Below, one piece after another: positions 1 through 9,201 of a stretch of DNA of 64,000 nucleotides. Every line of letters begins with the position of its first letter. The first letter of the stretch is position 1. The position numbers were made by a program, and so were the translations under genes. The notes beneath the pieces were generated by a model. It was not told the DNA's origin and made no database searches. It saw only the letters and a list, made by a program, of their open reading frames with translations. Source of the DNA: Nostoc sp. B(2019) (GTDB lineage Bacteria > Cyanobacteriota > Cyanobacteriia > Cyanobacteriales > Nostocaceae); contig NZ_WVID01000008.1 of the NCBI RefSeq assembly GCF_010091925.1, positions 233,398 to 297,397 on the forward strand, in the 5' to 3' direction.

Positions 1-216
1 AATAATTAGGGAAAGATGAAATTTTTCCTATATATGAGAGTTTAACCTTAAAAAACCTCATGTAGATATAAGTATCTTTAAAATCTATACATAAGTAAAC
101 TTGAATAGTAAATTTTTGTAAAATATTATTGCTATTTATTTAGTTGGACTATCTAGGTGCAACAAATGCACAAGTGAGATCGTTACCATGAGATGGGGTA
201 TTTCCAGCAAAACCGT

Positions 217-2214
217 ATGACAGAATTTGGTCTTCAAGCTCCCTTTAGTCCAACAGGTGATCAACCACAAGCGATCGCACAACTCACTACAAGTATCCAA
301 TATGGTAATCGTTACCAAACTTTACTAGGAGCTACGGGAACTGGCAAGACATTTTCAGTAGCAGCAGTTATTGAGAAAATTGGCAAGCCAACTTTAGTTT
401 TGGCCCATAATAAAACCCTGGCTGCACAGCTTTGTAATGAATTGCGAGAGTTCTTTCCCAACAACGCAGTTGAGTATTTTGTCAGCTACTACGATTACTA
501 TCAGCCAGAAGCTTATATTCCAGTTAGCGATACTTATATAGAAAAAACAGCTTCAATTAATGATGAAATTGATATGTTACGGCACTCAGCGACGCGATCG
601 CTTTTTGAACGCCGTGATGTCATTGTCGTTGCTTCCATCAGTTGCATCTACGGTTTAGGAATGCCAGCAGAATACCTAAAAGCTGCCATCCCCCTCCAAA
701 TAGGTATGGAAGTTAATCAACGCCAGATTTTGCGAGATTTGGCATCGGTTCAATATAGCCGCAACGATTTAGAAATGGGTCGAGGAAAATTCCGTGTCCG
801 GGGTGATGTCTTAGAAATTGGCCCAGCGTACGAAGACCGGATTATTCGCGTAGAATTTTTTGGCGATGAAATTGACGCCATTCGTTATATTGACCCCGTG
901 ACAGGTGAAATTCTCAAGAGTATGGAAGCGGTAAATATCTACCCCGCACGTCACTTTGTCACCCCAGAAGAACGGTTAGAAGTAGCTTGTCATGATATTG
1001 CAGCCGAATTAAAACAGCAAAAATTAGATTTCGAGGAAACAGGAAAATTATTAGAAGCGCAACGCATAGATCAGCGCACACGTTATGACCTGGAAATGTT
1101 ACGTGAGGTGGGTTACTGCAACGGAGTAGAAAACTATTCTCGTCACTTAGCAGGAAGATTAGCGGGAGAACCACCAGAGTGCTTAATTGATTATTTTCCC
1201 AAAGATTGGCTATTAGTTATAGATGAATCTCACGTTACCGTGCCACAAATTCGTGGTATGTACAACGGCGACCAAGCTAGGAAAAAAGTTTTAATTGAGC
1301 ATGGATTTCGACTTCCCAGCGCTGCTGATAATCGTCCTTTGAAAGCAGAAGAATTCTGGCAAAAGGTGAATCAGTGTATTTTTGTTTCAGCAACACCAGG
1401 AAATTGGGAATTAGAAGTTTCTGAAGGTCATATAGTTGAGCAAGTAATTCGACCAACTGGCGTAATTGATCCAGAAATTTCTGTACGTCCCACAGAAGGA
1501 CAAATTGATGATTTGTTAGGAGAAATTAAAGATAGAGTTGACCTGCATGAGCGAGTGTTAATTACCACATTAACTAAGCGGATGGCGGAAGATTTAACAG
1601 AGTATCTGCAAGACCACAGTATTCGAGTGCGGTATTTACATTCTGAGATTAATTCCATTGAGAGAATTGAGATTTTGCAGAACTTGCGTGAAGGTACATT
1701 TGATGTATTGGTTGGAGTCAACTTGCTGCGAGAAGGTTTGGATTTACCTGAAGTTTCCTTAGTAGCAATTATGGATGCGGATAAAGAAGGTTTTTTGCGA
1801 GCCGAACGTTCCTTAATTCAAACTATTGGTAGAGCCGCGCGTCACATCCGGGGACAAGCGATTATGTACGCTGATAACCTGACAGATAGTATGATTAAAG
1901 CCATTGACGAAACAGACAGGCGGCGTGGTATTCAAACGGCACATAATCGGCTGCATGGGATTACTCCACAACCGATTATCAAAAAATCGAGTAATGCGAT
2001 TTTATCGTTCTTAGATGTATCTCGACGGTTGAATGCAACTGACTTGAAAGTTGTAGATGAACATATAGATGAACTACCTTTAGAACAAATTCCAGAATTG
2101 ATTACTCTGTTAGAAACACAGATGAAAGAGGCGGCGAAGAAACTGGAATTTGAAGAGGCAGCAAAATTGCGCGATCGCATTAAGCATTTGCGAGATAAAT
2201 TATTAGGACGTTAA
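217..2214 (+). CDS. uvrB: UvrABC excinuclease subunit B
   Basis: UvrB is the DNA-damage-verifying helicase-like subunit of nucleotide excision repair; it is loaded by UvrA and recruits UvrC. The 665-residue protein is of family length. It shows the Walker A motif GATGTGKT (residues 38-45), the tyrosine-rich beta-hairpin around [10 protein letters not shown] (about 90-100), the DESHVT helicase motif, the conserved C-terminal helicase motifs ending in QTIGRAARH, and a C-terminal UVR domain that binds UvrC. I chose ATG 217 ([10 protein letters not shown]), which matches family N-termini; an in-frame ATG at 193 would add eight atypical residues. The next gene starts one base after the stop, so the two may be co-transcribed. 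Confidence 0.97.
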   Translation: MTEFGLQAPFSPTGDQPQAIAQLTTSIQYGNRYQTLLGATGTGKTFSVAAVIEKIGKPTLVLAHNKTLAAQLCNELREFFPNNAVEYFVSYYDYYQPEAYIPVSDTYIEKTASINDEIDMLRHSATRSLFERRDVIVVASISCIYGLGMPAEYLKAAIPLQIGMEVNQRQILRDLASVQYSRNDLEMGRGKFRVRGDVLEIGPAYEDRIIRVEFFGDEIDAIRYIDPVTGEILKSMEAVNIYPARHFVTPEERLEVACHDIAAELKQQKLDFEETGKLLEAQRIDQRTRYDLEMLREVGYCNGVENYSRHLAGRLAGEPPECLIDYFPKDWLLVIDESHVTVPQIRGMYNGDQARKKVLIEHGFRLPSAADNRPLKAEEFWQKVNQCIFVSATPGNWELEVSEGHIVEQVIRPTGVIDPEISVRPTEGQIDDLLGEIKDRVDLHERVLITTLTKRMAEDLTEYLQDHSIRVRYLHSEINSIERIEILQNLREGTFDVLVGVNLLREGLDLPEVSLVAIMDADKEGFLRAERSLIQTIGRAARHIRGQAIMYADNLTDSMIKAIDETDRRRGIQTAHNRLHGITPQPIIKKSSNAILSFLDVSRRLNATDLKVVDEHIDELPLEQIPELITLLETQMKEAAKKLEFEEAAKLRDRIKHLRDKLLGR

Positions 2215-2215
2215 C

Positions 2216-2785
2216 GTGAATCTTATGCTCACCAATATTCGCCTAATTAGTGTTCAAGAATATCACAAAATGGCGGAAACGGGAATTTTTCATCCTGAAG
2301 AACGCTTAGAATTAATAGCGGGACAAATCATCAGAATGTCAGCAAAAGGAACTGCTCACGAATCAGCAATTACCCGCACAGAAAGGTTATTACGTCAACG
2401 CTTGGGTGACAAAGTTTTATTAAGAATCCAGTCACCAGTGCAACTTGACGATTACTCGGAACCAGAACCAGATATTTCAGTGGTGAAGCTCAATCCATCA
2501 GATTATGATGATCACCATCCCAATGCTTCCGAAGTGTTTTTACTTATTGAAATAGCTGATTCCAGTCTCAAGTATGATCGCGAAGTCAAAGCGATCGCAT
2601 ACTCTAAGTCGGGTATTATTGATTACTGGGTTTTAGATGTCGTTGGACGCAAGTTGTATATGTATCGTCTTCCCAGTCCAGATGGCTATCACAGTGAGAG
2701 CATACTTGCAGAGGATGTAACAATTTCACCTTTAGTATTTCCTGATTGTGCAATTGCTATTCGGGAATTATTGCGAAAAGTCTAA
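2216..2785 (+). CDS. Uma2 family protein (DUF820 nuclease fold)
   Basis: This is a member of the Uma2/DUF820 family, which has a PD-(D/E)XK restriction-like fold and is hugely expanded in cyanobacteria; its substrate is unknown. Family marks are the N-terminal SVQEYHKMAETGIF, ERLELIAG, the acidic EPEPDISVV, LIEIADSSLKYDREVKAIAYSKSGIIDYWV and a C-terminal VFPDCAIAI. GTG 2216 lies one base after the uvrB stop, while ATG 2225 (MLTNIRLIS) is an equally plausible start. It is a different subfamily from the second Uma2 gene at 3462. Any role in repair through its position behind uvrB is only inference. Confidence 0.85.
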   Translation: MNLMLTNIRLISVQEYHKMAETGIFHPEERLELIAGQIIRMSAKGTAHESAITRTERLLRQRLGDKVLLRIQSPVQLDDYSEPEPDISVVKLNPSDYDDHHPNASEVFLLIEIADSSLKYDREVKAIAYSKSGIIDYWVLDVVGRKLYMYRLPSPDGYHSESILAEDVTISPLVFPDCAIAIRELLRKV

Positions 2786-2888
2786 GAGGCGATCGCATTA
2801 AGATTATGTATATTGACTTTAATAAGTTTGAACTAAAACCTCACAAAAAGACTATATTCCAAACACCAGTTTTTGTGGGAAACTATTA

Positions 2889-3116
2889 ATGCACCAAGTT
2901 AGCTTAAAAGAAGCTGAGACTAGACTGGCAGAGCTCATTGAAGAAGCAGCAGGTGGGGAAGAAGTTATCATCATCCGTAGTGATGGGACATCTTTCAAAA
3001 TTGTGCCGCTCAGCGCAGTAAAAGCAACTCCTAAGTTTGGCAGCGCTAAGGGGTTAGTGAGAATTTCAGATGATTTTGACGAGCCATTGGAGGACTTTGA
3101 GGAATATGCTCCATGA
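2889..3116 (+). CDS. Phd/YefM-type antitoxin, orphan
   Basis: This 75-residue protein has the layout of a type II antitoxin of the Phd/YefM group: an N-terminal DNA-binding half (HQVSLKEAETRLAELIEEA, then GGEEVIIIRSDG) and an acidic tail (DDFDEPLEDFEEYAP) that would wrap the toxin. Antitoxins of this type normally overlap a PIN-domain VapC gene. Here an overlapping ATG at 3113 reads MKLL, as VapC genes often begin, then W and a stop, and no PIN domain follows. The toxin appears to have been lost. Confidence 0.8.
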   Translation: MHQVSLKEAETRLAELIEEAAGGEEVIIIRSDGTSFKIVPLSAVKATPKFGSAKGLVRISDDFDEPLEDFEEYAP

Positions 3117-3130
3117 AGCTATTGTGGTGA
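3113..3130 (+). pseudogene. Stub of a VapC-like toxin start
   Basis: The antitoxin stop overlaps an ATG that opens a five-codon frame reading MKLLW and then TGA. PIN-domain toxins paired with this antitoxin type typically begin MKLLLDTH. No PIN-like frame continues in the next 330 bases, so this looks like a toxin gene deleted after its first codons. The match is only four residues and is suggestive, not proof. Confidence 0.4.
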
Positions 3131-3461
3131 GCGATGCAACGGACTGTCGTAAGCTACTTGTGCTGAGTTCAAGGTTACTTGTCGCCGCTGATTTGAGCCG
3201 TTAGCTAGCTGAGGTTGTCTGTTGAGGCATGACGGTAAAGTTTTCTTTTAGAAGCGATCGCCTAATCTACTACACATCTGATTGTACATACCACTTCTAG
3301 CCAGAATAATCGCCTACAATAGCGATTCTGACACAGTGTGCGATCGCATTAAACATCTGCGGGATAAAATGCTAGAGCATTAGTGCTTAGTCAGGGTAGC
3401 AATAAAAAAACGCCCTGTTTTCGCTATCCTAGATAAAGTGAATCATTAAGAAATCGCGCCG
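3117..3461 (+). other. Gene-free stretch with an echo of the uvrB 3' end
   Basis: No gene is visible here. Positions 3339-3383 translate as [14 protein letters not shown] and a stop, against the UvrB C-terminus [14 protein letters not shown] and a stop. The two DNA stretches differ mainly at third codon positions. A Uma2-type gene follows in both places. The rest of the stretch holds two further HIP1 sites and no clear promoter. Confidence 0.55.
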
Positions 3462-4043
3462 ATGGTTGCTTTACCCGATCACATTTTGATGAGTGCAGAG
3501 GAATATCTGATTTGGGAACCCACCCAAGAGCTACGCTACGAGTATTGGGATGGCGAAGTTGTGGCGATGAGCGGTGGTACACGCAACCATAATCGGGTTT
3601 CTGCAAATTTCTTTAAGCTTCTAGATGATGCCCTAGGAGATCGCTCCTGTGAAGTATACATTGTAGATGTAAAGGTGCAGGTCGAACCGGGGCAAAAATA
3701 TTTTTATCCAGATGTGGTGGTGACTTGCGATCAGCGCGATCGCGAACCACAATTGGTACAATTTCCCTGCTTAATTATCGAAGTACTATCACCTTCAACA
3801 GAAGCAGCCGACAGAGGGAAAAAGTTTGCCAAATATCGCCAATCTCCAACCTTGCAAGAATATGTCTTAGTACAAGTAGCTCAACCGGGTGTGGAAGTGT
3901 TTCGGCGTAACGAACAAGGAAAATGGGTGCTATCGGAGTATAATTTGGGCGAGATATTGCGGCTGGAATCGGTGAATGTGGAAATAGCTATTGCTCATTT
4001 GTATCGCCAAGTGCAGTTTGAAACCGAAGCCATCGAAAATTGA
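3462..4043 (+). CDS. Uma2 family protein (DUF820 nuclease fold)
   Basis: This second Uma2/DUF820 protein, 193 residues, belongs to the more common cyanobacterial subfamily. It shows MSAEEYLIWEP, RYEYWDGEVVAMSGGT, the acidic core YFYPDVVVTCD, and LIIEVLSPSTEAADRGKKFAKYRQSPTLQEYVLV. The PDVVV...EVLSPST...DRGKK pattern supplies the PD-(D/E)XK catalytic residues. It shares little sequence with the Uma2 gene at 2216, so the two are not a recent duplication. It looks monocistronic, and its substrate is unknown. Confidence 0.88.
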   Translation: MVALPDHILMSAEEYLIWEPTQELRYEYWDGEVVAMSGGTRNHNRVSANFFKLLDDALGDRSCEVYIVDVKVQVEPGQKYFYPDVVVTCDQRDREPQLVQFPCLIIEVLSPSTEAADRGKKFAKYRQSPTLQEYVLVQVAQPGVEVFRRNEQGKWVLSEYNLGEILRLESVNVEIAIAHLYRQVQFETEAIEN

Positions 4044-4138
4044 AAAGATGATTGATGAAGATGTGTAGATGCGCCGAGGAATATACTCAAAAGCCTGTAA
4101 TTAGTACAAAACCAAGTGAAGATACGGAAAATTTTTGT

Positions 4139-4276
4139 CTATCGTTTCAGCTCAAGTAATAAGCTCGCCTGATCTTTAGCAAATTCGAGGATATGGCGAT
4201 GGCTACGCCCGCCGTAGGCATCGCATAATTCATATTGTGATTCAGCAACGCTAATTTTAGCATTAGGAATTGACAT
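4139..4276 (-). CDS. Small hypothetical protein with an embedded repeat
   Basis: This is a possible 45-residue reading frame (MSIPNAKISVAESQYELCDA...) ending AKDQASLLLELKR, between the second Uma2 gene and cysA. Its centre is made of a palindromic dispersed repeat around 4203-4226 (GGCTACGCCCGCCGTAGGC) that also occurs near 20080. It may be a small gene interrupted by the repeat, or chance. I do not recognise the family. Confidence 0.2.
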   Translation of the reverse strand: MSIPNAKISVAESQYELCDAYGGRSHRHILEFAKDQASLLLELKR

Positions 4277-4322
4277 GGCTGAGGCGCGATCGCTTGTCTT
4301 ATGACAAAAGTATCTAGAATCC

Positions 4323-5345
4323 CTAAATCGAATAATACAAAGGAAAAGATTTCGCATCCTTCGGCTTCACATACACCCGTTGTTGCGGTTCTAACTCCAA
4401 TTGGTTAAAGCGATCGCGTGTTAAATGTGCTGTCACCACTTGCCCATCATCTAACGTTAATTCTACTTGAATTTCCCAACCCAAATGTATCAAACGGCTA
4501 ACTGTCGCCGGTGCAGTAGCGCCGTTGGCAACCTTTTCTACAATCACATCTTGCGGACGCAGAAATACTTCTGGATGTGGCGAATCGAATCCACTGCTTT
4601 GGAAAATCCTTGAGGTACTGGGTAACACGTTCACCGGCCCAATGAAGCTCATCACAAATGCTGTGGCAGGATTATCGTAAATTTCTGCTGGCGTCCCCAC
4701 CTGTTCTACACGCCCTTGATTCATCACCACAACTTCATCGGAGACTTCCATTGCTTCCTCTTGGTCATGAGTAACGAAAACAGTGGTAACATGAACTTCA
4801 TCATGGAGGCGGCGTAACCATGCCCGCAAATCTTTACGGACTTTAGCATCAAGTGCGCCAAAAGGTTCATCTAGCAATAACACGTCGGGTTCTACGGCTA
4901 GTGATCTTGCTAAGGCTACCCGTTGTCTTTGACCACCAGAAAGTTGTGATGGGTAGCGATCGCCTAGTCCACTCAACTGCACCAATTCCAGCAATTGTTC
5001 TACTCGCCCTTTAATCTTTTTTGTTGGGGCCTTGCGGATTTCTAAGCCAAAAGCAATATTTTGCCGTACAGTCAGATGCTTAAATAGGGCATAGTGTTGA
5101 AACACAAACCCAATATTTCGCTCTTGCACACTTTGATAAGTAGCATCCTTCCCAGTCAGCAAGATTTTGCCGCTATCTGGCATTTCTAAACCCGCAATTA
5201 ATCGTAGCAAGGTAGATTTACCTGAGCCTGATGGCCCTAGTAAGGCAACCAGCGAACCACTTTTAATTTCTAGGCTGACCTGATCAACTGCCTTGAAACT
5301 CCCGAATTGCTTGGATACGTTCTCAACTACTATGCCCACTGTCAC
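4323..5345 (-). CDS. cysA: Sulfate/thiosulfate ABC transporter ATP-binding protein
   Basis: CysA is the ATPase of the sulfate/thiosulfate importer at the cytoplasmic face of the inner membrane. The 340-residue protein shows Walker A GPSGSGKS (37-44), the Q-loop in [14 protein letters not shown], the signature [15 protein letters not shown], Walker [13 protein letters not shown] and the switch histidine in [14 protein letters not shown]. These are followed by a C-terminal regulatory domain containing [15 protein letters not shown] and FIGPVNVLP are typical of CysA. The permease and binding-protein genes are not in the window, so specificity rests on similarity and another anion is possible. 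The gene is divergent from chlP. Confidence 0.88.
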   Translation of the reverse strand: MTVGIVVENVSKQFGSFKAVDQVSLEIKSGSLVALLGPSGSGKSTLLRLIAGLEMPDSGKILLTGKDATYQSVQERNIGFVFQHYALFKHLTVRQNIAFGLEIRKAPTKKIKGRVEQLLELVQLSGLGDRYPSQLSGGQRQRVALARSLAVEPDVLLLDEPFGALDAKVRKDLRAWLRRLHDEVHVTTVFVTHDQEEAMEVSDEVVVMNQGRVEQVGTPAEIYDNPATAFVMSFIGPVNVLPSTSRIFQSSGFDSPHPEVFLRPQDVIVEKVANGATAPATVSRLIHLGWEIQVELTLDDGQVVTAHLTRDRFNQLELEPQQRVYVKPKDAKSFPLYYSI

Positions 5346-5677
5346 TACCTCTGCAACTAATCTACGGTTTTTTGCTGGGTTTACCGTGTCTTACATATAC
5401 CATAGACAATTGCGTTTGGATTAACAAGATTTAGTAATTGCAGCGATGCTAGCTTGTTTAGTCAGAGAATCGAAAAATGAACTTTGCATACTTGATAATG
5501 ACCCAATAGAAACAAGAGAGGGGATAAATTTACAATTCCCAATTAGCGATCGCACTGTTTGTATCGAAATATTAAGGTATATTGCATTTCAGTCGAAACC
5601 TGGAGGTAGAGCGCAAAATCAGCCAAAAGACCGTGATACGATGCTTTCGGTAAATGTGAAGATTGGGAGAAAGACCT
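5346..5677. other. Divergent intergenic region between cysA and chlP
   Basis: This 332-bp stretch must hold both promoters. I see one HIP1 site and no certain operator. A frame open across part of it (5446-5733) runs into chlP and lacks any family resemblance, so I treat it as non-coding. Confidence 0.5.
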
Positions 5678-6898
5678 TTGACACTACGGGTTGCTGTTAT
5701 TGGGTCGGGCCCTGCTGGTTCATCTGCCGCTGAAACACTGGCTGCATCAGGGATCGAAACCTATCTGTTTGAGCGGAAGCTAGACAATGCTAAGCCTTGT
5801 GGGGGTGCAATTCCCCTCTGTATGGTGAGTGAGTTTGGCTTACCACCAGAGATTATCGACCGTCGGGTACGGAAGATGAAGATGATTTCGCCCTCGAATC
5901 GCGAGGTTGATATCAATCTGATAAAAGAAGATGAATATATAGGAATGTGCCGCCGTGAGGTGCTGGATGGCTTCCTGCGGGATCGTGCGGCAAAACTAGG
6001 CGCAAATTTAATTAATGCCACTGTTCATAAACTCGATATACCCACTAATAATACTGACCCCTATACCATCCATTACGTTGACCATACAGAAGGCGGCGCA
6101 CAGGGGATTGCCAAAACCCTGAAAGTGGATTTAATTATTGGGGCAGATGGGGCAAATTCCCGTATTGCCAAAGAAATGGACGCTGGGGATTACAATTATG
6201 CGATCGCTTTCCAAGAGCGCATTCGCTTACCCCAAGACAAAATGGCATACTATAACGACCTCGCCGAAATGTATGTCGGTGATGACGTTTCTACTGACTT
6301 CTACGCTTGGGTTTTCCCCAAATATGACCACGTAGCTGTCGGTACTGGCACAATGCACGTTAACAAAGCCAGCATCAAACAGTTACAAGCCGGTATCCGG
6401 GCCCGCGCTTCCGAGAAACTTGCAGGTGGCCAAATTATTAAAGTAGAAGCGCACCCCATTCCCGAACATCCCCGTCCTCGCCGCGTTGTCGGTCGAATCG
6501 CTTTGGTAGGCGATGCTGCTGGCTACGTTACCAAGTCATCTGGTGAAGGTATTTATTTTGCCGCTAAATCTGGGCGGATGTGTGCTGAAGTAATTGTAGA
6601 AGCTTCTAACAGTGGCAACCGTATTCCCACAGAAGGGGATCTCAAGATTTATCTGAAGCGTTGGGATAAAAAATACGGACTCACTTACAAAGTGTTGGAT
6701 ATTCTACAAAGCGTGTTCTATCGTTCTGACGCCACCCGCGAAGCGTTTGTAGAAATGTGCGGTGATCTTGATGTACAGCGGTTAACATTCGATAGTTATT
6801 TATATAAGACTGTTGTCCCAGCTAATCCCATCACTCAAATGAAAATTACTGCCAAAACTATTGGTAGCTTAATTCGGGGTAATGCTCTTGCTCCCTAG
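5678..6898 (+). CDS. chlP: Geranylgeranyl diphosphate/chlorophyllide reductase
   Basis: ChlP reduces the geranylgeranyl chain to phytyl for chlorophyll and tocopherol synthesis, using NADPH. The protein shows the Rossmann FAD motif GSGPAGSSAAE near the N-terminus, ERKLDNAKPCGGAIP, the mid-protein GADGANSR and the second FAD motif GRIALVGDAAGYVTKSSGEGI. Similarity to cyanobacterial ChlP runs end to end to RGNALAP. I place the start at TTG 5678 (LTLRVAVIGSGP): this gives 406 residues, and a GGGAGAAAG ribosome-binding site lies just upstream at 5665-5673. The alternative TTG 5663 would overlap that site. Confidence 0.96.
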   Translation: MTLRVAVIGSGPAGSSAAETLAASGIETYLFERKLDNAKPCGGAIPLCMVSEFGLPPEIIDRRVRKMKMISPSNREVDINLIKEDEYIGMCRREVLDGFLRDRAAKLGANLINATVHKLDIPTNNTDPYTIHYVDHTEGGAQGIAKTLKVDLIIGADGANSRIAKEMDAGDYNYAIAFQERIRLPQDKMAYYNDLAEMYVGDDVSTDFYAWVFPKYDHVAVGTGTMHVNKASIKQLQAGIRARASEKLAGGQIIKVEAHPIPEHPRPRRVVGRIALVGDAAGYVTKSSGEGIYFAAKSGRMCAEVIVEASNSGNRIPTEGDLKIYLKRWDKKYGLTYKVLDILQSVFYRSDATREAFVEMCGDLDVQRLTFDSYLYKTVVPANPITQMKITAKTIGSLIRGNALAP

Positions 6899-6911
6899 TT
6901 GAGTGCTGAAG

Positions 6912-6948
6912 CGCGGTAGCGGGGCGTTTAGCCCGTGCTGAGTAGTGA
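6912..6948 (+). repeat. Dispersed repeat, copy 1
   Basis: The stretch reads GCGGTAGCGGGGCGTTTAGC and continues with CCGTGCTGAGTAGTGAG. A near-identical inverted copy lies at about 15751-15790, and a shorter relative at about 48587-48605. It is probably a small palindromic repeat family of this genome. Confidence 0.7.
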
Positions 6949-7141
6949 GATTGGAGCAGATAATTTACAATGTTGAATTGTGAATTGTCTGCTCCTTTGC
7001 TATTTTTGTCTACAAGAGCACTTAGTATCAGCTTGATAATAAACAAAGCAACCAATTTAGCGATCGCACAACCATAACGCAAATAGAAATTAACGTCTGA
7101 AATGTTTGTAACAGTGCGATCGCCTCATACTTTAATAAAAA

Positions 7142-7162
7142 CCCCCGGTAGCTAACCAGGGG
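7142..7162 (-). terminator. Rho-independent terminator, minus strand
   Basis: The arms pair as CCCC(T)GGT with ACCGGGG around a TAGCT loop. On the minus strand the hairpin is followed by five U residues. It lies 115 bp beyond a second minus-strand terminator. Confidence 0.55.
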
Positions 7163-7256
7163 CAATGCAAGTCAGTACTTTTCGCATGGAATATATCCAC
7201 TTCAATACCATAGCAACCCTCTAATCTAGAGATCTGCCATTTTGCCAAGCAAAAAA

Positions 7257-7281
7257 AGCCCTCGGTTGATTACTGAGGGCT
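7257..7281 (-). terminator. Rho-independent terminator, minus strand
   Basis: A perfect AGCCCTC/GAGGGCT stem with an 11-base loop is followed on the minus strand by seven U residues. On the plus strand it is followed only by a weaker T-rich stretch. Confidence 0.65.
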
Positions 7282-7556
7282 GGTTTCTTTAGATAGCGGT
7301 AATATACAAAGTTATTATTCCCAAATAAGGGAGTAAATGATACTATCACAGTCCCGGTGAAGTGATATGGCTCATAGCATATAGATTAGGGCATTTTGAA
7401 GCCGTGAATAATTGGAATAGTAATGATTTTGACTCCTGTCTCCTGCTATATAGACAACTACAGAGGGCAAACTATTCATATTGCTCATATCATAAACTGG
7501 GGTATAAATTAATCTCAGCCATTGTTGAATATTAAGAGATTATAGTGACACCGAAT

Positions 7557-8327
7557 ATGAAGAACCACATTTTTGCCACAGCAACATTTATAGCTACAAT
7601 CAGCTTATCAACAACCGTCCAGGCAGCGAATTCTGAGCATGTAAGGCAGTTATTGGCAACTAAACAATGTCAAAACTGTGACTTAAGCAGTGCAGGTTTA
7701 GTATTGGCTGAATTATCTGGAGCCAATTTGAGCGGCGCTAATCTCACAGGTGCTAATCTCAGCCGTGCAAACTTGAGCGGCGCTGATTTGAGGGGTGCAA
7801 ACTTGAGCGGTGCTGGTTTATTTGGTGTTAACTTGAGCGAGGCTCAACTCAGTGGTGCAAATCTGGCGGGTGCTGATTTGAGAAATACCTATCTAACGAA
7901 TGCAGAATTTAAAGGTGCTTACCTAAATGGTGCTAACTTCCAAGGTGCAGTTGGCATCCCATCACAAATTGCCACACCAGAGGAATTTTACGCCTGGGGC
8001 GTAGCAGAAGCAGAAAAAGGCAACCAACAGCAAGCAATCAGTTATTTCAATCAAGCGATCGCCATTAAACCTGAATACGCAGGTGCTTATTTAGCGCGTG
8101 GTGTCGCCCGCTACCAAGCTTTGGACAGACAAGGTGCATTTCAAGATGCTCAAATTGCTGAAAAAATGTTTACAACCCAAAATAATGGCCCTGGAATGCA
8201 AACAGCACAGGCTTTTATGAAAGAACTGCAAACACCTCCAACAGAGAAAGTAAGTACTGGTAAACCCAGTTTTTTCGATTTTTTGGGAAGTCTTGGCTCA
8301 GTCTTGCTTCAGTTTTTACCTTTTTAG
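7557..8327 (+). CDS. Secreted pentapeptide-repeat and TPR protein
   Basis: The protein begins with a signal peptide (MKNHIFATATFIATISL... cleaved near VQA-AN). It continues with about sixteen pentapeptide repeats of the A(N/D)LSG type (roughly residues 45-125), which form a right-handed beta-helix. One or two tetratricopeptide repeats follow (about 140-205, AISYFNQAIAIKPEYAGAYL), then a hydrophobic tail (FFDFLGSLGSVLLQFLPF). A CxxC (QCQNCDLS) sits just before the helix. I chose ATG 7557, which opens the signal peptide; GTG 7545 is an in-frame alternative. The function is unknown; the layout suggests a periplasmic or thylakoid-lumen scaffold. Confidence 0.85.
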   Translation: MKNHIFATATFIATISLSTTVQAANSEHVRQLLATKQCQNCDLSSAGLVLAELSGANLSGANLTGANLSRANLSGADLRGANLSGAGLFGVNLSEAQLSGANLAGADLRNTYLTNAEFKGAYLNGANFQGAVGIPSQIATPEEFYAWGVAEAEKGNQQQAISYFNQAIAIKPEYAGAYLARGVARYQALDRQGAFQDAQIAEKMFTTQNNGPGMQTAQAFMKELQTPPTEKVSTGKPSFFDFLGSLGSVLLQFLPF

Positions 8328-8401
8328 AAAGATGAGAGAGTAGGGGGAGAAAATAATTAATTAGGACTTACGCAAAAAACCTGACCCTTGACCATTAACT
8401 C

Positions 8402-9025
8402 ATGAGTTTATCCAGCGAATTGTGGACAGCAAATCAAGATTTAGCCGAAGCTTGTCTAGAACATCCTTTTGTTCAAGGCATTGGCGACGGTACTCTTGAA
8501 CAGTCAAAGTTTGCTTACTACGTAGGGCAAGATGCTTTTTTCTTGGAAGCCTTTGCCCGCGCGTACAGCATAGCCGCAGCTAAAGCACCTGATTGGATAG
8601 GTTTCACCACCTTTCATAACCTAGCTGGTGGAGTCTTAGAAGAACTGCGGCTACATGAAAGCTATGCTTCTCAGTGGGGGGTCAATTTGCACTCTGTAGA
8701 ACCTGGAGCCGCCACGCGCCGCTACACTGACTTTTTGTTAGCAACTGCTTGGGGTGGAGATGTGGGTTTAACTGCTGCGGCCATGTCTCCCTGTATGCGT
8801 CTGTATGCCTTTTTGGGAGAAGAGTTGGCTAGTAGTGGCATCCCCAATCATCAATATGCAGACTGGATTCGTACTTATGGCAGTGCAGATTTTCAACCAC
8901 TGGCGCAACAATTAGAAAGTTTGGTTGACAATTACGCTACTGCTAAAGCTCTAGTCCATTCAACTTATCGCTATGCTATGTTTTGCGAGCGAGACTTTTT
9001 CCAAGCTGCATGGGCAGAATCATGA
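8402..9025 (+). CDS. TenA/thiaminase II family protein
   Basis: This is a TenA-fold protein of 207 residues. Such proteins hydrolyse degraded thiamin or aminopyrimidine for thiamin salvage; some cyanobacterial members are of uncertain substrate. Family residues are present: D44 in YYVGQDAFFLEAFARAY, the cysteine of MSPCMRLYAFLGEELA (C131) and the C-terminal glutamate in YRYAMFCERDFFQAAW (E196). ATG 8402 gives a family-like N-terminus (ELWTANQDLAEACLEHPFVQ). No thiamin gene is adjacent and no TPP riboswitch-like leader is evident. The IS4 remnant follows within 60 bp. Confidence 0.88.
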   Translation: MSLSSELWTANQDLAEACLEHPFVQGIGDGTLEQSKFAYYVGQDAFFLEAFARAYSIAAAKAPDWIGFTTFHNLAGGVLEELRLHESYASQWGVNLHSVEPGAATRRYTDFLLATAWGGDVGLTAAAMSPCMRLYAFLGEELASSGIPNHQYADWIRTYGSADFQPLAQQLESLVDNYATAKALVHSTYRYAMFCERDFFQAAWAES

Positions 9026-9082
9026 TGAGGAAGAAAATAACTCTTGACTTTTGACCTTTAACCCTTGGCCCTTCCATTAATT

Positions 9083-9190
9083 GATACAAGTGCTTATTGC
9101 CAAGCAAGAGCAAGACTACCAGAGAGATTATTAGAAAAACTTTTTGGCAAAGCTGCACAAAGTTTAGAAGAGAAAGTGACAAGTGTCAGG
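9083..9190 (+). pseudogene. IS4-family transposase fragment
   Basis: The frame DTSAYCQARARLPERLLEKLF continues to QSLEEKVTS. It matches the N-terminal part of cyanobacterial IS4-type transposases, where TSAYCQARARLP is a typical stretch ahead of the first catalytic Asp. About 36 codons remain, with neither the start nor the DDE domain. The frame ends where the GC-rich GST gene begins, so the insertion sequence is truncated there. Confidence 0.7.
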
Positions 9191-9201
9191 TTTGGGCGGT
9201 T

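Larger units (their letters stand above)
6899..7556. other. Long intergenic region with two minus-strand terminators
   Basis: This stretch of about 650 bp holds no gene I can support. It contains a dispersed repeat at 6912-6948, shared in inverted orientation with about 15751-15790. It also holds two hairpins at 7142-7162 and 7257-7281 that read as good rho-independent terminators on the minus strand, although no minus-strand gene lies to their right. One or two small minus-strand RNAs are possible. Confidence 0.5.

Noticed and set aside
5446..5733. Plus-strand frame of 95 codons before chlP
   Set aside because: It overlaps the chlP start out of frame, has no family resemblance, and covers the promoter region.
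6858..7082. Minus-strand frame of 74 codons at the chlP 3' end
   Set aside because: It overlaps chlP and a dispersed repeat, with no family resemblance.
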